64,000 nt of DNA from Flavobacterium psychrophilum. GTDB taxonomy: Bacteria > Bacteroidota > Bacteroidia > Flavobacteriales > Flavobacteriaceae. The notes beneath the pieces were generated by a model. The model saw only the letters and a list, made by a program, of their open reading frames with translations. It was not told where the DNA came from and ran no database searches. The DNA lies in the NCBI GenBank assembly GCA_945860385.1, contig CAMAQD010000005.1, positions 62,001 to 126,000 on the forward strand, read 5' to 3'. The position numbers were made by a program, and so were the translations under genes. Positions 17,227 to 25,694 of this stretch are shown piece by piece (positions within the stretch are counted from its first letter, which is position 1; each line of letters begins with the position of its first letter).

Positions 17227-17252
17227 TGCGTTCGATTAAAAAAAGATTACTT

Positions 17253-18557
17253 ATGGAAAACCTAAATATACCAAAACACAAAACTTTCTACTCCATAGGA
17301 TTAAGTTACAAGAAGGCAGATGCCGAAGTGAGAGGTAAGTTTAGTTTGGATGCCAAAGCAAAAACCAAGGTATTGCTCCAAGCAAAAGAAGAAGGTATCG
17401 AGAGTTTAATCGTTACATCTACCTGCAATCGCACCGAAATTTATGGCTATGCCGAACACCCTTTCCAATTAATAAAGTTAGTTTGTGAGAATAGTAATGG
17501 AACTGTCGAAGAATTTCAAAAAGTAGGGTTTGTATATAAAAGTCTTGAAGCTATCGACCACATGTTTCGTGTTGGAACAGGTTTAGACAGTCAAATTCTT
17601 GGCGATTTCGAAATTATCGGACAAATAAAAAATAGTTTTGAAGAGTCTCGTTCTTTGGGTTTAATCAATGCTTTTCTTGACAGATTAATCAATACTGTTA
17701 TTCAAACCAGCAAAAGAATTAAAAATGAAACCGAAATTAGTTCAGGTGCAACTTCTGTTTCTTTTGCCGCCGTTCAATTCATAATGAAAAGTGTTGAGGA
17801 TATTGGAAATAAAAATATACTACTTTTCGGAACTGGAGAAATTGGCAGAAACACTTGCGAAAATCTTGTAAAACATACAAAAAACGAGCAGATTACTTTA
17901 ATAAACAGAACAAAAAGTACTGCCGAAGTTCTTGCAGGAAAACTAAATTTAATTGTAAAAGATTATTCCGATTTACATCTTGAATTACAAAAAGCCGACG
18001 TTTTGGTTGTGGCTACCGGAGCTCAAAATCCAACTATTGACAGAACATTATTGAATCTTAAAAAAGATTTGTTGATTTTGGATTTATCTATTCCAAAAAA
18101 CGTGAATGCCGATGTGCAACAAATTCCTGGAGTGACTTTAATCCACATGGATTATTTATCACAAATGACAGATGACACGCTCGAAAGAAGAAAACAACAT
18201 ATTCCAGCTGCCGAAGCCATTATCGAGGATATGAAATTAGAATTGAATACTTGGATGAATGGCCGAAAATATGCACCAACTATTCACGCATTGAAGGCTA
18301 AATTGAACGATATTGTTGCCGGAGAATTGACTTTTCAACGTAAAAAATTATCTAATTTTGACGAAGAACAAGCAGAACTAATCACTTCTAGAATTATCCA
18401 AAAAATCACCAACCATTTCGCCAGTCACCTCAAAGACGAAAACACCTCGGTGGATGAAAGCATAGATTTTATTGAAAAAGTATTTCAAATAGGACTACAA
18501 ACTCCTCAAAAAACAAGTTCGCCAATCGAAGAAAAATACAAAATCACCCTCTCATAG
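17253..18557 (+). CDS. hemA: Glutamyl-tRNA reductase
   Basis: This enzyme reduces glutamyl-tRNA to glutamate-1-semialdehyde, the first committed step of the C5 heme pathway. From the chosen ATG the nucleophilic Cys is residue 58 in TSTCNRTEIYG. The NADPH-binding segment LLFGTGEIGRN follows at about 190-200, and a C-terminal helical dimerisation domain ends the protein. I prefer the ATG at 17253 to a GTG 27 bases upstream because that GTG is the last base group of the promoter box. It begins the right heme arm; hemC follows after 57 bases. hemL, needed for the next step, is not in this window. Confidence 0.96.
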   Translation: MENLNIPKHKTFYSIGLSYKKADAEVRGKFSLDAKAKTKVLLQAKEEGIESLIVTSTCNRTEIYGYAEHPFQLIKLVCENSNGTVEEFQKVGFVYKSLEAIDHMFRVGTGLDSQILGDFEIIGQIKNSFEESRSLGLINAFLDRLINTVIQTSKRIKNETEISSGATSVSFAAVQFIMKSVEDIGNKNILLFGTGEIGRNTCENLVKHTKNEQITLINRTKSTAEVLAGKLNLIVKDYSDLHLELQKADVLVVATGAQNPTIDRTLLNLKKDLLILDLSIPKNVNADVQQIPGVTLIHMDYLSQMTDDTLERRKQHIPAAEAIIEDMKLELNTWMNGRKYAPTIHALKAKLNDIVAGELTFQRKKLSNFDEEQAELITSRIIQKITNHFASHLKDENTSVDESIDFIEKVFQIGLQTPQKTSSPIEEKYKITLS

Positions 18558-18614
18558 TAAATATCTGAACAAACCTTAATATCTTTATGGTTTAAAAAAA
18601 AGAAAAAAGGTTTA

Positions 18615-19544
18615 ATGGATTCAAAAAAAACAATTCGAATTGGGACTCGCGACAGCGAATTAGCACTTTGGCAAGCCCATACCGTTCAAAAAAAATTAAA
18701 CGATTTAGGTTATAAAACCGAAATTATTGCCGTAAAATCGCAAGGCGATATTATTCTTGATAAGCCACTTTACGAACTTGGAATCACCGGAATTTTCACA
18801 AAAACATTAGACTTTGCCATGATAAATGGACAAGTCGATATTGCCGTGCATTCGATGAAAGACGTGCCAACAGCTTTGCCTATTGGGATTGTTCAAGCGG
18901 CAGTTCTCAAAAGAGCCAATACTTTGGATATTTTGGTTCACAAAGGAAACCTCGAATTTCTTGAAGGAAACGGAACCATCGCCACCGGAAGCTTACGTCG
19001 TCAAGCACAATGGTTGAATAAATATCCCAATCATACCGTAGTCGATTTGCGAGGAAACGTGAATACCCGAATGCAAAAACTAAACGAAAGCGAGTGGAGC
19101 GGAGCTGTTTTTGCAGCAGCCGGACTCGAACGCATCAACTTGAAACCAACCGATTTTATCAATCTTGATTGGATGATTCCAGCTCCTGCTCAAGGTGCAA
19201 TGGTTGTTGTCGCAATGGGAAATGACGATTTCACCCTTGATGCCGTTTCTCAACTTAATGATATCGAAACCGAAATTTGCACCTATATAGAAAGACAATT
19301 CCTTAAAACACTCGAAGGCGGATGCACAGCACCAATTGGAGCATTGGCAAGATATTGCGAGTTGGAAGACAGCTTTACTTTCAAAGGGTCTTTGTTGTCT
19401 ATTGATGGAAAACAGAAATTGGAAATTGAAAAAGTTGTACCCGTTGAAGAATGGAAAAAATTAGGTTTCAATTGTGCCAATGAAATTTTGGAAAAAGGTG
19501 GAGCGGAATTGATGAAAAGTATCAAAGAAAGTTTGAAAAAATAA
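18615..19544 (+). CDS. hemC: Hydroxymethylbilane synthase (porphobilinogen deaminase)
   Basis: This cytoplasmic enzyme polymerises four porphobilinogen units to hydroxymethylbilane. The 309-residue protein has the family start IRIGTRDSELALWQ, the arginine-rich GSLRRQAQ (about 125-132), VVDLRGNVNTRM, and the dipyrromethane cofactor-binding Cys237 in LEGGCTAPIGA. Its stop codon overlaps the start of hemD by one base (TAATG), so translation of the two genes is coupled, as expected for consecutive steps of the pathway. Confidence 0.97.
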   Translation: MDSKKTIRIGTRDSELALWQAHTVQKKLNDLGYKTEIIAVKSQGDIILDKPLYELGITGIFTKTLDFAMINGQVDIAVHSMKDVPTALPIGIVQAAVLKRANTLDILVHKGNLEFLEGNGTIATGSLRRQAQWLNKYPNHTVVDLRGNVNTRMQKLNESEWSGAVFAAAGLERINLKPTDFINLDWMIPAPAQGAMVVVAMGNDDFTLDAVSQLNDIETEICTYIERQFLKTLEGGCTAPIGALARYCELEDSFTFKGSLLSIDGKQKLEIEKVVPVEEWKKLGFNCANEILEKGGAELMKSIKESLKK

Positions 19545-20227
19545 TGAGTGACCAAATCAGCATATTATCCACAAAAATACTGTCGAACGAACACCGACAA
19601 GCTTTTATTAATGCCAAAATTGATCTTTTGGAAGACAATTTTATAGCAATAACCAACACTGATTTTGAATTAAGCAATATCAATCAAAACCTTATTTTTA
19701 GCAGTCAAAATGCGATAGTAAGTTTGATGGAACAACCAGATTGGGAGAAATTGCAATCTAAAACTGTTTTTTGTGTAGGTTTGAAATCCAAAGAGTTATT
19801 AGAAAAAAATGGATTTACGGTTGCCGTTTATATGGATTATGCATCGGAATTGGCAGAAATTATCACATTGATTTACAACAAAGAAAGCTTCACGTTCTTT
19901 AGTGGCAATTTACGTAAAGAAACCTTGCCGCAAGCACTTAAAACAGCTGCTGTAAAGTTCAACGAAATCGAAACCTATCAAACCAAGTTAACACCTTTTA
20001 AAATTTCTAAGGAAGAAAAATTTGATGGTATCTTGTTTTTCAGTCCCTCAGCGGTAGAAAGTTATTTGAAAGACAACAAAATAAAAAATGAAATTTGCTT
20101 TTGTATTGGCGAAACCACCGCTGAAGCATTAAGAGGGGTTACTAAAAATATTGTTTTACCAGAAATTCCTTCAACAGAACTTTTGATAGAAGAAGTAATC
20201 CAACAATTCAATCTTGATATTAATTAG
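19544..20227 (+). CDS. hemD: Uroporphyrinogen-III synthase
   Basis: HemD closes hydroxymethylbilane to uroporphyrinogen III with inversion of ring D. The family is poorly conserved; recognition here rests on the position directly after hemC, the length of 227 residues and the typical short motifs FSSQNAI near residue 58, FSGNLRKETLP near 118 and ILFFSPSAVESYL near 165, plus the closing GETTAEAL. The start overlaps the hemC stop by one base. No membrane segment or signal peptide is seen. Confidence 0.92.
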   Translation: MSDQISILSTKILSNEHRQAFINAKIDLLEDNFIAITNTDFELSNINQNLIFSSQNAIVSLMEQPDWEKLQSKTVFCVGLKSKELLEKNGFTVAVYMDYASELAEIITLIYNKESFTFFSGNLRKETLPQALKTAAVKFNEIETYQTKLTPFKISKEEKFDGILFFSPSAVESYLKDNKIKNEICFCIGETTAEALRGVTKNIVLPEIPSTELLIEEVIQQFNLDIN

Positions 20228-20230
20228 ACA

Positions 20231-20275
20231 TTAAAAATGCTTTGCGCCTTAGCGTTTTAGCGGTAAAAAAAGAAA
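20231..20275. repeat. Degenerate CTTTGCG-type intergenic repeat (copy a)
   Basis: The gap before hemE contains GCTTTGCGCCTTAGCG and TTTTAGCGG-like units. Related strings occur at 25628-25676, 30396-30424 and 56594-56620, all between genes. I treat them as a dispersed repeat family of flavobacterial intergenic DNA. Confidence 0.5.
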
Positions 20276-20276
20276 A

Positions 20277-21305
20277 ATGATAAAGAACGATTTATTTTTA
20301 AAAGCATTAAGAGGAGAAACTGTTGAACGTCCACCTGTTTGGATGATGCGTCAAGCCGGAAGATATTTACCTGAATTCAGAGCATTACGTGATAAATATG
20401 ATTTTTTCACTCGTTGTGAAACCCCGGAATTAGCAGCAGAAATCACTGTTCAACCCATTCGTAGAATTGGTCCTGACGTGGCGATTTTGTTTTCGGATAT
20501 TTTGGTTGTGCCAAGAGCGATGGGAATTCACGTGGAATTGAAAGATAATTTGGGGCCGATTATCCCGAATCCAATTCGTACTATGGAACAAGTAAACCAG
20601 GTTTATGTTCCAGATGTAAACGAAACTTTAGGATATGTTTTTGATGCTATAAAACTAACTAAAGAAATGCTAAACGATGAAGTGCCATTAATTGGTTTTG
20701 CTGGATCACCTTGGACGATTTTCTGTTATGCAGTAGAAGGAAAAGGTTCTAAAAGTTTTGATACTGCCAAAGGATTTTGTTTCTCAAACCCAGTTGCGGC
20801 ACATACTTTATTGCAAAAAATTACCGATACTACCATTTTATATTTGAAAGAAAAAGTAAAAGCAGGTTGCGATGCCATCCAGATTTTTGATTCTTGGGGC
20901 GGAATGCTTTCTCCAGTGGATTATCAAGAGTTCTCTTGGAAATACATCAACCAAATTGTTAATGCCTTGGCAGACGAAACACAAGTCATTGTTTTCGGAA
21001 AAGGGTGTTGGTTTGCCCTTGGCGAAATGGGCAAAAGTAGAGCTGCTGCACTTGGAGTAGATTGGACTTGTACGCCACGAAATGCACGTTATTTGTCAGG
21101 TGGAAACATCACTTTACAAGGAAATTTTGATCCTTCAAGATTGCTTTCGCCAATTCCTGTTATTAAGAAAATGGTTCACGAAATGATTGACGAATTCGGA
21201 AAAGACAAATATATCGCTAATTTAGGTCACGGAATTTTACCAAATATTCCTGTAGATCACGCCAAAGCATTTATTGATGCGGTGAAGGAATACAAGCAGA
21301 AATAA
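20277..21305 (+). CDS. hemE: Uroporphyrinogen decarboxylase
   Basis: This enzyme removes the four acetate carboxyls of uroporphyrinogen III to give coproporphyrinogen III. The 342-residue protein has the hallmark [17 protein letters not shown] at about 19-35, [14 protein letters not shown] (about 72-85), FAGSPWT and the C-terminal [11 protein letters not shown]. All are intact and the length is standard. It follows hemD after 49 bases, a gap that contains a degenerate CTTTGCG-type repeat, and precedes the passenger genes by 9 bases. Confidence 0.98.
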   Translation: MIKNDLFLKALRGETVERPPVWMMRQAGRYLPEFRALRDKYDFFTRCETPELAAEITVQPIRRIGPDVAILFSDILVVPRAMGIHVELKDNLGPIIPNPIRTMEQVNQVYVPDVNETLGYVFDAIKLTKEMLNDEVPLIGFAGSPWTIFCYAVEGKGSKSFDTAKGFCFSNPVAAHTLLQKITDTTILYLKEKVKAGCDAIQIFDSWGGMLSPVDYQEFSWKYINQIVNALADETQVIVFGKGCWFALGEMGKSRAAALGVDWTCTPRNARYLSGGNITLQGNFDPSRLLSPIPVIKKMVHEMIDEFGKDKYIANLGHGILPNIPVDHAKAFIDAVKEYKQK

Positions 21306-21314
21306 GTTTCAAAA

Positions 21315-21695
21315 ATGCTAAACAAAGGCTTAAGAGATCAGGAAAGTATTCGAATAGACAACATTCTAAAGATATTGCATTCACTGACTTTTGTGCCTAA
21401 ATTCTGGAATTTGGAAGACTTGTTGCTTCTGGAAAACGAATTGAAAGATTTGGGAATGAATGTCGAGAGTCTTCGTGATTTCGATGAAAAAGGATTGATT
21501 TCGCATTTGAAGCGTCTTCATTTTGATTGGAATCATTTCGAGATATTTGCTGATTTTTTGATAGCGATTTCGAAAGAAAGTCAATTCGATTTTTTAGAAA
21601 AAGCCATTGCAATTTATGATTATGTTCAAAAGGAAAGCAAGACTTATTCGTTTGAAATATTTCATAAGACAGCTGCTGCGAAAGCAAATTTATAA
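21315..21695 (+). CDS. Conserved small protein of unknown function in the heme operon (126 aa)
   Basis: I do not recognise this protein. It is predicted to be soluble and mostly helical, rich in Leu, Phe and Glu, with no signal peptide, membrane segment or metal-binding motif. It begins 9 bases after hemE and its stop overlaps the start of the GNAT gene by one base (TAATG), so it is clearly part of the operon and translated with its neighbours. Its reading frame has the same codon usage as the flanking genes, so it is probably real. A heme-pathway accessory role is possible but not shown. Confidence 0.75.
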   Translation: MLNKGLRDQESIRIDNILKILHSLTFVPKFWNLEDLLLLENELKDLGMNVESLRDFDEKGLISHLKRLHFDWNHFEIFADFLIAISKESQFDFLEKAIAIYDYVQKESKTYSFEIFHKTAAAKANL

Positions 21696-22228
21696 TGAAA
21701 AGAGAAGCTTTTCACATTGTTCCATTAAAATCAGAAGACGCTTTAAATCTCAATGAATTTATGGTTTCTAATGCGGAAAGATTTAGAAAATATTTTCCTA
21801 AAACTCTTTCGAGTAACTTGACTTTTGATGCTGCTGAAAGTTATATTTTGGATAAAATAGATGAATTTCAATCAAAATCTGGTTTTACTTTTGTAATTAA
21901 AGAAAAAGCAACTCAAAATATAATTGGACTTGTTATTATAAAAAAATTGAATTGGGAAACCAAACAAGCTGAATTTGCTTATTGCATTGGTTCTGAATTT
22001 GAAGGAAAAGGTTTGACATCGTTTGCAGTAAAAGAAATGTCAAAATTTGCTTTTGAGGATTTGGGTTTGAAAACACTTCAAATCATTTCTCATAAAACTA
22101 ATTTTGGAAGTATAAAAGTCGCTAAAAACTGTGGTTTTGTTTGGCAAAGAACATTACTAAACGAGTTTACTCCAACTTATGAAGTTCCGTTAGATATGGA
22201 ATTATATGAATTATATAATGAAAGATAA
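21695..22228 (+). CDS. GNAT N-acetyltransferase, RimJ/RimL-like
   Basis: This 177-residue acetyltransferase has the RimJ/RimL layout: an N-terminal FHIVPLKSEDALNLNEF, a central beta strand FTFVIKEKATQNIIGLVII, AEFAYCIGSEFEGKGLTSFA with the acetyl-CoA loop (about 100-115, EFEGKGL) and a C-terminal NFGSIKVAKNCGF. Targets of this group include ribosomal protein N-termini and small amines, so the substrate is open. It overlaps the gene before by 1 base and hemF by 11 bases, so it is a translationally linked passenger in the heme operon. Confidence 0.9.
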   Translation: MKREAFHIVPLKSEDALNLNEFMVSNAERFRKYFPKTLSSNLTFDAAESYILDKIDEFQSKSGFTFVIKEKATQNIIGLVIIKKLNWETKQAEFAYCIGSEFEGKGLTSFAVKEMSKFAFEDLGLKTLQIISHKTNFGSIKVAKNCGFVWQRTLLNEFTPTYEVPLDMELYELYNER

Positions 22229-23120
22229 ATTTTATCAATACATACAAAACCTTCAAGACCAAATCTGTGCAGGATTGGAAAATGCTGATGGTTCAACTAA
22301 ATTCCGCGAGGATATTTGGGAACGACCAGAAGGCGGAGGCGGACGAACACGTGTGATTGAAAACGGAGCAGTTTTCGAAAAAGGCGGTGTCAATATTTCG
22401 GCAGTGCACGGAAAATTACCGGATTCGATGCAAAAATTGTTCAATGTGGGTGAAGCCGATTTTTTTGCCTGTGGATTGAGTTTGGTTTTGCATCCAAAAA
22501 GTCCAATGGTGCCAACGGTTCACGCTAATTGGCGTTATTTTGAGATGTATGATGACAACGGAAACGTGATTCAGCAATGGTTTGGTGGCGGACAAGATTT
22601 AACCCCTTATTATTTGTTTGAGGAAGATGCAATACACTTTCACCAAACCTGTAAAACGGCTTGTGACAAACACAATTTGGAGTTTTATCCAAAATATAAA
22701 AAACAATGTGATGCTTATTTTTGGAATGCACATCGAAATGAAGCTAGAGGAATAGGCGGATTATTTTTCGATTATTGCAAAGCAACTGACGAGATGTCAA
22801 TGGAAAATTGGTTCAATTTTGTAACTGAAGTCGGAAATAGTTTCCTTGAAGCTTATGTTTTAATTGTTGAGAAGAGAAAAAACATATTATATTCGGAAGC
22901 CAATAGAACTTGGCAGGAAATCCGTCGAGGTCGTTACGTCGAATTCAATTTGGTTCACGATAAAGGCACCTTGTTTGGATTGAAAACCAATGGTCGAATT
23001 GAGAGTATTCTGATGAGTTTGCCACCACACGTGCAGTGGGTTTATGACCATCATCCTGAAAAAGGAAGCGAAGAAGAAAAACTAGTTACAACATTAGAGA
23101 ATCCTAAAGAATGGGTATAA
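22218..23120 (+). CDS. hemF: Oxygen-dependent coproporphyrinogen III oxidase
   Basis: HemF uses O2 to decarboxylate two propionates of coproporphyrinogen III, giving protoporphyrinogen IX. Motifs seen are WERPEGGGGRTRV, the HANWRYFEMY region, WFGGGQDLTPYYL, ARGIGGLFFD and a C-terminal GRIESILMSLPP. I chose the ATG at 22218, giving the usual start MKDKFYQYI, over the ATG 12 bases earlier; it overlaps the GNAT gene by 11 bases. Together with HemJ this indicates an aerobic route; no hemN is present in the window. Confidence 0.96.
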   Translation: MKDKFYQYIQNLQDQICAGLENADGSTKFREDIWERPEGGGGRTRVIENGAVFEKGGVNISAVHGKLPDSMQKLFNVGEADFFACGLSLVLHPKSPMVPTVHANWRYFEMYDDNGNVIQQWFGGGQDLTPYYLFEEDAIHFHQTCKTACDKHNLEFYPKYKKQCDAYFWNAHRNEARGIGGLFFDYCKATDEMSMENWFNFVTEVGNSFLEAYVLIVEKRKNILYSEANRTWQEIRRGRYVEFNLVHDKGTLFGLKTNGRIESILMSLPPHVQWVYDHHPEKGSEEEKLVTTLENPKEWV

Positions 23121-24055
23121 AAACGTTTTACTTTATTGTGATTGGAGGAATTTTCGGCTGCTTTGCTCAAGAAAATTCTACTCCTAATCCTTATTTTAAA
23201 TCGTACGATGATAATGTGATTGCGAGTTTGTATTATTTGGATGTTTCCAATAATTTTCAATTTGTTACGACAAATTCAAGCGGAAAAAAAACTACTTTGG
23301 ATTTAATTCCGAATCGTAGAGAACAAATAGGAGTAAGCGTTTCCTATAGATTTGTGGATATCTCTTATGGATTTTCACCAAAGTTTTTTGATGTAAATAA
23401 AGATAATGGTAATTCAAAACTGTTTAATATCAGTACCCGATTTATTGTAAAACAGTGGATGCAAACGATTAGTTTTATCAACCAAACTGGATTTTATGTC
23501 GATTATGGCGCGATAACAGTACCTTTCACAGATATGAGGTCTACTAAAATAGGAGGAGTAACATCGTATATTTTTAATCCTAATTTTTCTTTTAAAACAA
23601 TAGCTAATCAAAAACAATGGCAAACCAAGAGTTCGGGTAGTTTTATTCCAAATTTCGCTTTTTTTTATACCAATCTTGATTTGAACGATGGAAGTCCTGA
23701 TACAAAAAGTAATATTTTTGAAATGACTATATCACCCTCGTATTATTATAATTTTGTAATCAATAACAAGTTTTTAATTTCAGCAGGACTGGCTATAGGA
23801 GGAGGAATTAGCAATATTGACAGTGATATTTCGGGTATTTTTGAATCGAATGCAAGTTTAAAAATGGGTTATAATACGGATTCGTTTTTCTCATTCTTAA
23901 ATGTTAATTATTTCGCTTTTGTTCAAAATAGTGAAGCCAAAATACAATTGAATGACAATGTTTCAACTTTAAATGTTTCAGTTGGATATCGATTTGAACC
24001 TCCAAAAAAAGTAAAAGAAGTATTTGAAACTGTTCATCAAAAGACAGGGCTTTAA
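23111..24055 (+). CDS. DUF4421 outer-membrane beta-barrel-like protein
   Basis: This 314-residue protein has a signal peptide (about 1-19, ending at CFAQ) and then alternates short hydrophobic and polar strands, ending with LNVSVGYRFEPP, as expected of an outer-membrane barrel. It matches the DUF4421 family of Bacteroidota as far as I can tell by eye. It overlaps the end of hemF by 10 bases and is therefore in the heme operon, although its function is unknown. Possible jobs are porphyrin or iron-related transport, or an unrelated envelope role. Confidence 0.8.
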   Translation: MGIKTFYFIVIGGIFGCFAQENSTPNPYFKSYDDNVIASLYYLDVSNNFQFVTTNSSGKKTTLDLIPNRREQIGVSVSYRFVDISYGFSPKFFDVNKDNGNSKLFNISTRFIVKQWMQTISFINQTGFYVDYGAITVPFTDMRSTKIGGVTSYIFNPNFSFKTIANQKQWQTKSSGSFIPNFAFFYTNLDLNDGSPDTKSNIFEMTISPSYYYNFVINNKFLISAGLAIGGGISNIDSDISGIFESNASLKMGYNTDSFFSFLNVNYFAFVQNSEAKIQLNDNVSTLNVSVGYRFEPPKKVKEVFETVHQKTGL

Positions 24056-24095
24056 TATTTTTTAATCATAAATTTACAATCTAAAACACAAAAAT

Positions 24096-25088
24096 ATGTT
24101 TCCACTAAACAGAAATAGAAGATTAAGAACCAATGAATCCATTCGTTCTCTCGTTCGTGAAACCTCATTAAGTCCAAACGATTTTATGCTCCCAATGTTT
24201 GTTGCCGAAGGAAAAGACGTAAAAATTGCTATTGCATCGATGCCTGGAATCTATCGTCATTCGTTAGACAATACCGTCAAAGAAGTCAAAGAAGCTTGGG
24301 ATTTGGGTATTAAAGCTGTCAATATTTATGTAAAAGTGAGCGAAAATTTGAAAGACAATTTAGGGGTCGAAGCATGGAACAAAGACGGATTAATGCAACA
24401 AACCATTCGCGCCATCAAAGACGCCGTTCCTGAAATGATTGTAATGCCAGACGTAGCCTTAGATCCTTATTCTATCTACGGTCACGACGGAATTATTAAA
24501 AACGGACAAATTATAAATGATGCCACAATCGAAGCCTTAACGCTAATGAGTTTAAGTCACGCCGAAGCCGGAGCCGATTTTGTTGCGCCAAGCGATATGA
24601 TGGACGGTCGCGTGCTTGCCATTCGCAAAGCTTTGGAAGAAAATGGTCATCATAATGTGGGAATTATGAGTTACAGCGCCAAATATGCTTCGGCATTTTA
24701 TGGCCCATTTCGCGATGCTTTAGACAGTGCTCCTGTCGATATGGAAAATGTTCCAAAAGACAAAAAAACCTACCAAATGGATTATGCCAATCGCATTGAA
24801 GCCATCCGCGAAACATTGGACGATGTTGCCGAAGGAGCTGATATTGTAATGGTAAAGCCAGGAATGGCATACCTTGACATCGTTCGCGAAGTAAAAAATG
24901 TTGTTCACGTTCCTGTAGCAGTGTACCAAGTTTCTGGCGAATATGCAATGGTGAAAGCTTCTGCCGAAAGAGGTTGGCTTGACCACGACCAAATTATGAT
25001 CGAACAATTATATTGCATCAAACGAGCAGGCGCAAATATTATATCAACTTATTTTGCCAAAGAAGCGGCAAGACTTTTAAATAAATAA
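24096..25088 (+). CDS. hemB: Porphobilinogen synthase (delta-aminolevulinate dehydratase)
   Basis: HemB condenses two aminolevulinate molecules to porphobilinogen, the step between hemL and hemC. The 330-residue protein has LPMFVAEG near residue 30, the catalytic lysine regions YSAKYASAFYGPF and MVKPGMAYLDI, and GADFVAPSDMMDGR. Where zinc-type enzymes have three cysteines this sequence reads DVALDPYSIYGHDG, so it should be a magnesium-type enzyme. It lies 40 bases after the DUF4421 gene and 3 bases before a cytochrome gene, and so closes the biosynthetic part of the operon. Confidence 0.97.
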   Translation: MFPLNRNRRLRTNESIRSLVRETSLSPNDFMLPMFVAEGKDVKIAIASMPGIYRHSLDNTVKEVKEAWDLGIKAVNIYVKVSENLKDNLGVEAWNKDGLMQQTIRAIKDAVPEMIVMPDVALDPYSIYGHDGIIKNGQIINDATIEALTLMSLSHAEAGADFVAPSDMMDGRVLAIRKALEENGHHNVGIMSYSAKYASAFYGPFRDALDSAPVDMENVPKDKKTYQMDYANRIEAIRETLDDVAEGADIVMVKPGMAYLDIVREVKNVVHVPVAVYQVSGEYAMVKASAERGWLDHDQIMIEQLYCIKRAGANIISTYFAKEAARLLNK

Positions 25089-25091
25089 TTC

Positions 25092-25493
25092 ATGAAAAAA
25101 TTAATATTACCAATGTTATTTGCAGGAATGTTAGTTACAGTTTCTTGTAAAAAAGACGGTTCAGAAGAATCCTTTGGCAAACCCGAAACAACAGAGGCAA
25201 CAACCGAAGGTCAAAAACCTGAGGATTTGGGCAAAGAAATTTTTAACGGGAAAGGTGCTTGTATTGCTTGCCATAAACCCGATGTAAAACTCGTTGGGCC
25301 AAGTTTACAGGACATAGCCAAAATCTATAAAGAAAAAAATGGAAATATGGTAACTTTCCTTAAAGGCGAAGGAGAACCCATTGTTGACCCAACGCAATAT
25401 GCGCTGATGAAACCTAATTTTGTCATAACAAAGACCTTTTCAGATGAAGAATTGAAAGCTTTGGAGGCTTATGTTTATTCCCATTTGAAATAA
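25092..25493 (+). CDS. c-type cytochrome lipoprotein
   Basis: This 133-residue protein has a lipoprotein signal (VTVSCKKDG, Cys near residue 19), a Thr/Glu-rich linker (about 25-45) and one class I cytochrome c domain. The heme attachment motif is CIACH (about residues 55-59), preceded by FNGKGA, and the likely axial Met is in YALMKPNF at about 105. It would be anchored in a membrane facing the periplasm and transfer electrons there. It follows hemB by 3 bases, so heme and a heme protein are produced from one message; a hairpin terminator follows. Confidence 0.92.
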   Translation: MKKLILPMLFAGMLVTVSCKKDGSEESFGKPETTEATTEGQKPEDLGKEIFNGKGACIACHKPDVKLVGPSLQDIAKIYKEKNGNMVTFLKGEGEPIVDPTQYALMKPNFVITKTFSDEELKALEAYVYSHLK

Positions 25494-25512
25494 TTTTATC
25501 TTATTTAGTTTT

Positions 25513-25590
25513 AGGAGCTATTTCCTGCTGTCCACTATATCTTTTGTGGCGAACACCGCCACAAAAGGATGCCGTTTCCATCAGGGCTAA
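25513..25590. repeat. Interspersed GGAGCTA...GGGCTA palindromic element, short form
   Basis: The element opens with GGAGCTATTTCCTGC, contains a perfect 11-bp stem (25541-25551 with 25557-25567, arm CTTTTGTGGCG, 5-base loop) and ends with TTTCCATCAGGGCTA. A second, longer element with the same borders lies at 42029-42173. Both are intergenic and lie just after a gene's stop, like REP-type elements. I recall such elements from other flavobacterial genomes. Confidence 0.8.
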
Positions 25591-25591
25591 A

Positions 25592-25624
25592 AAAACCATT
25601 TCAGTCGAGATGGTTTTGTTTTTT
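25592..25624 (+). terminator. Terminator hairpin at the end of the heme operon
   Basis: An 8-bp stem (AAAACCAT at 25592-25599 with ATGGTTTT at 25610-25617) is followed by GTTTTTT. It comes directly after the palindromic element and closes the unit that ends with the cytochrome gene. Confidence 0.7.
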
Positions 25625-25627
25625 AAC

Positions 25628-25676
25628 AAATCTTTCTTTGCGAACTTTGTGCCTTCTTTGTGAACTTTGTGGTTAA
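25628..25676. repeat. Degenerate CTTTGCG-type intergenic repeat (copy b)
   Basis: The stretch contains CTTTGCGAACTTTGTGCC and then TTCTTTGTGAACTTTGTGG, that is, several near-copies of a CTTTGYG/AACTTTGTG unit, just before the methyltransferase gene. It is related to the strings at 20231, 30396 and 56594. Confidence 0.6.
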
Positions 25677-25694
25677 TTTTTTTACTTTTATAAT

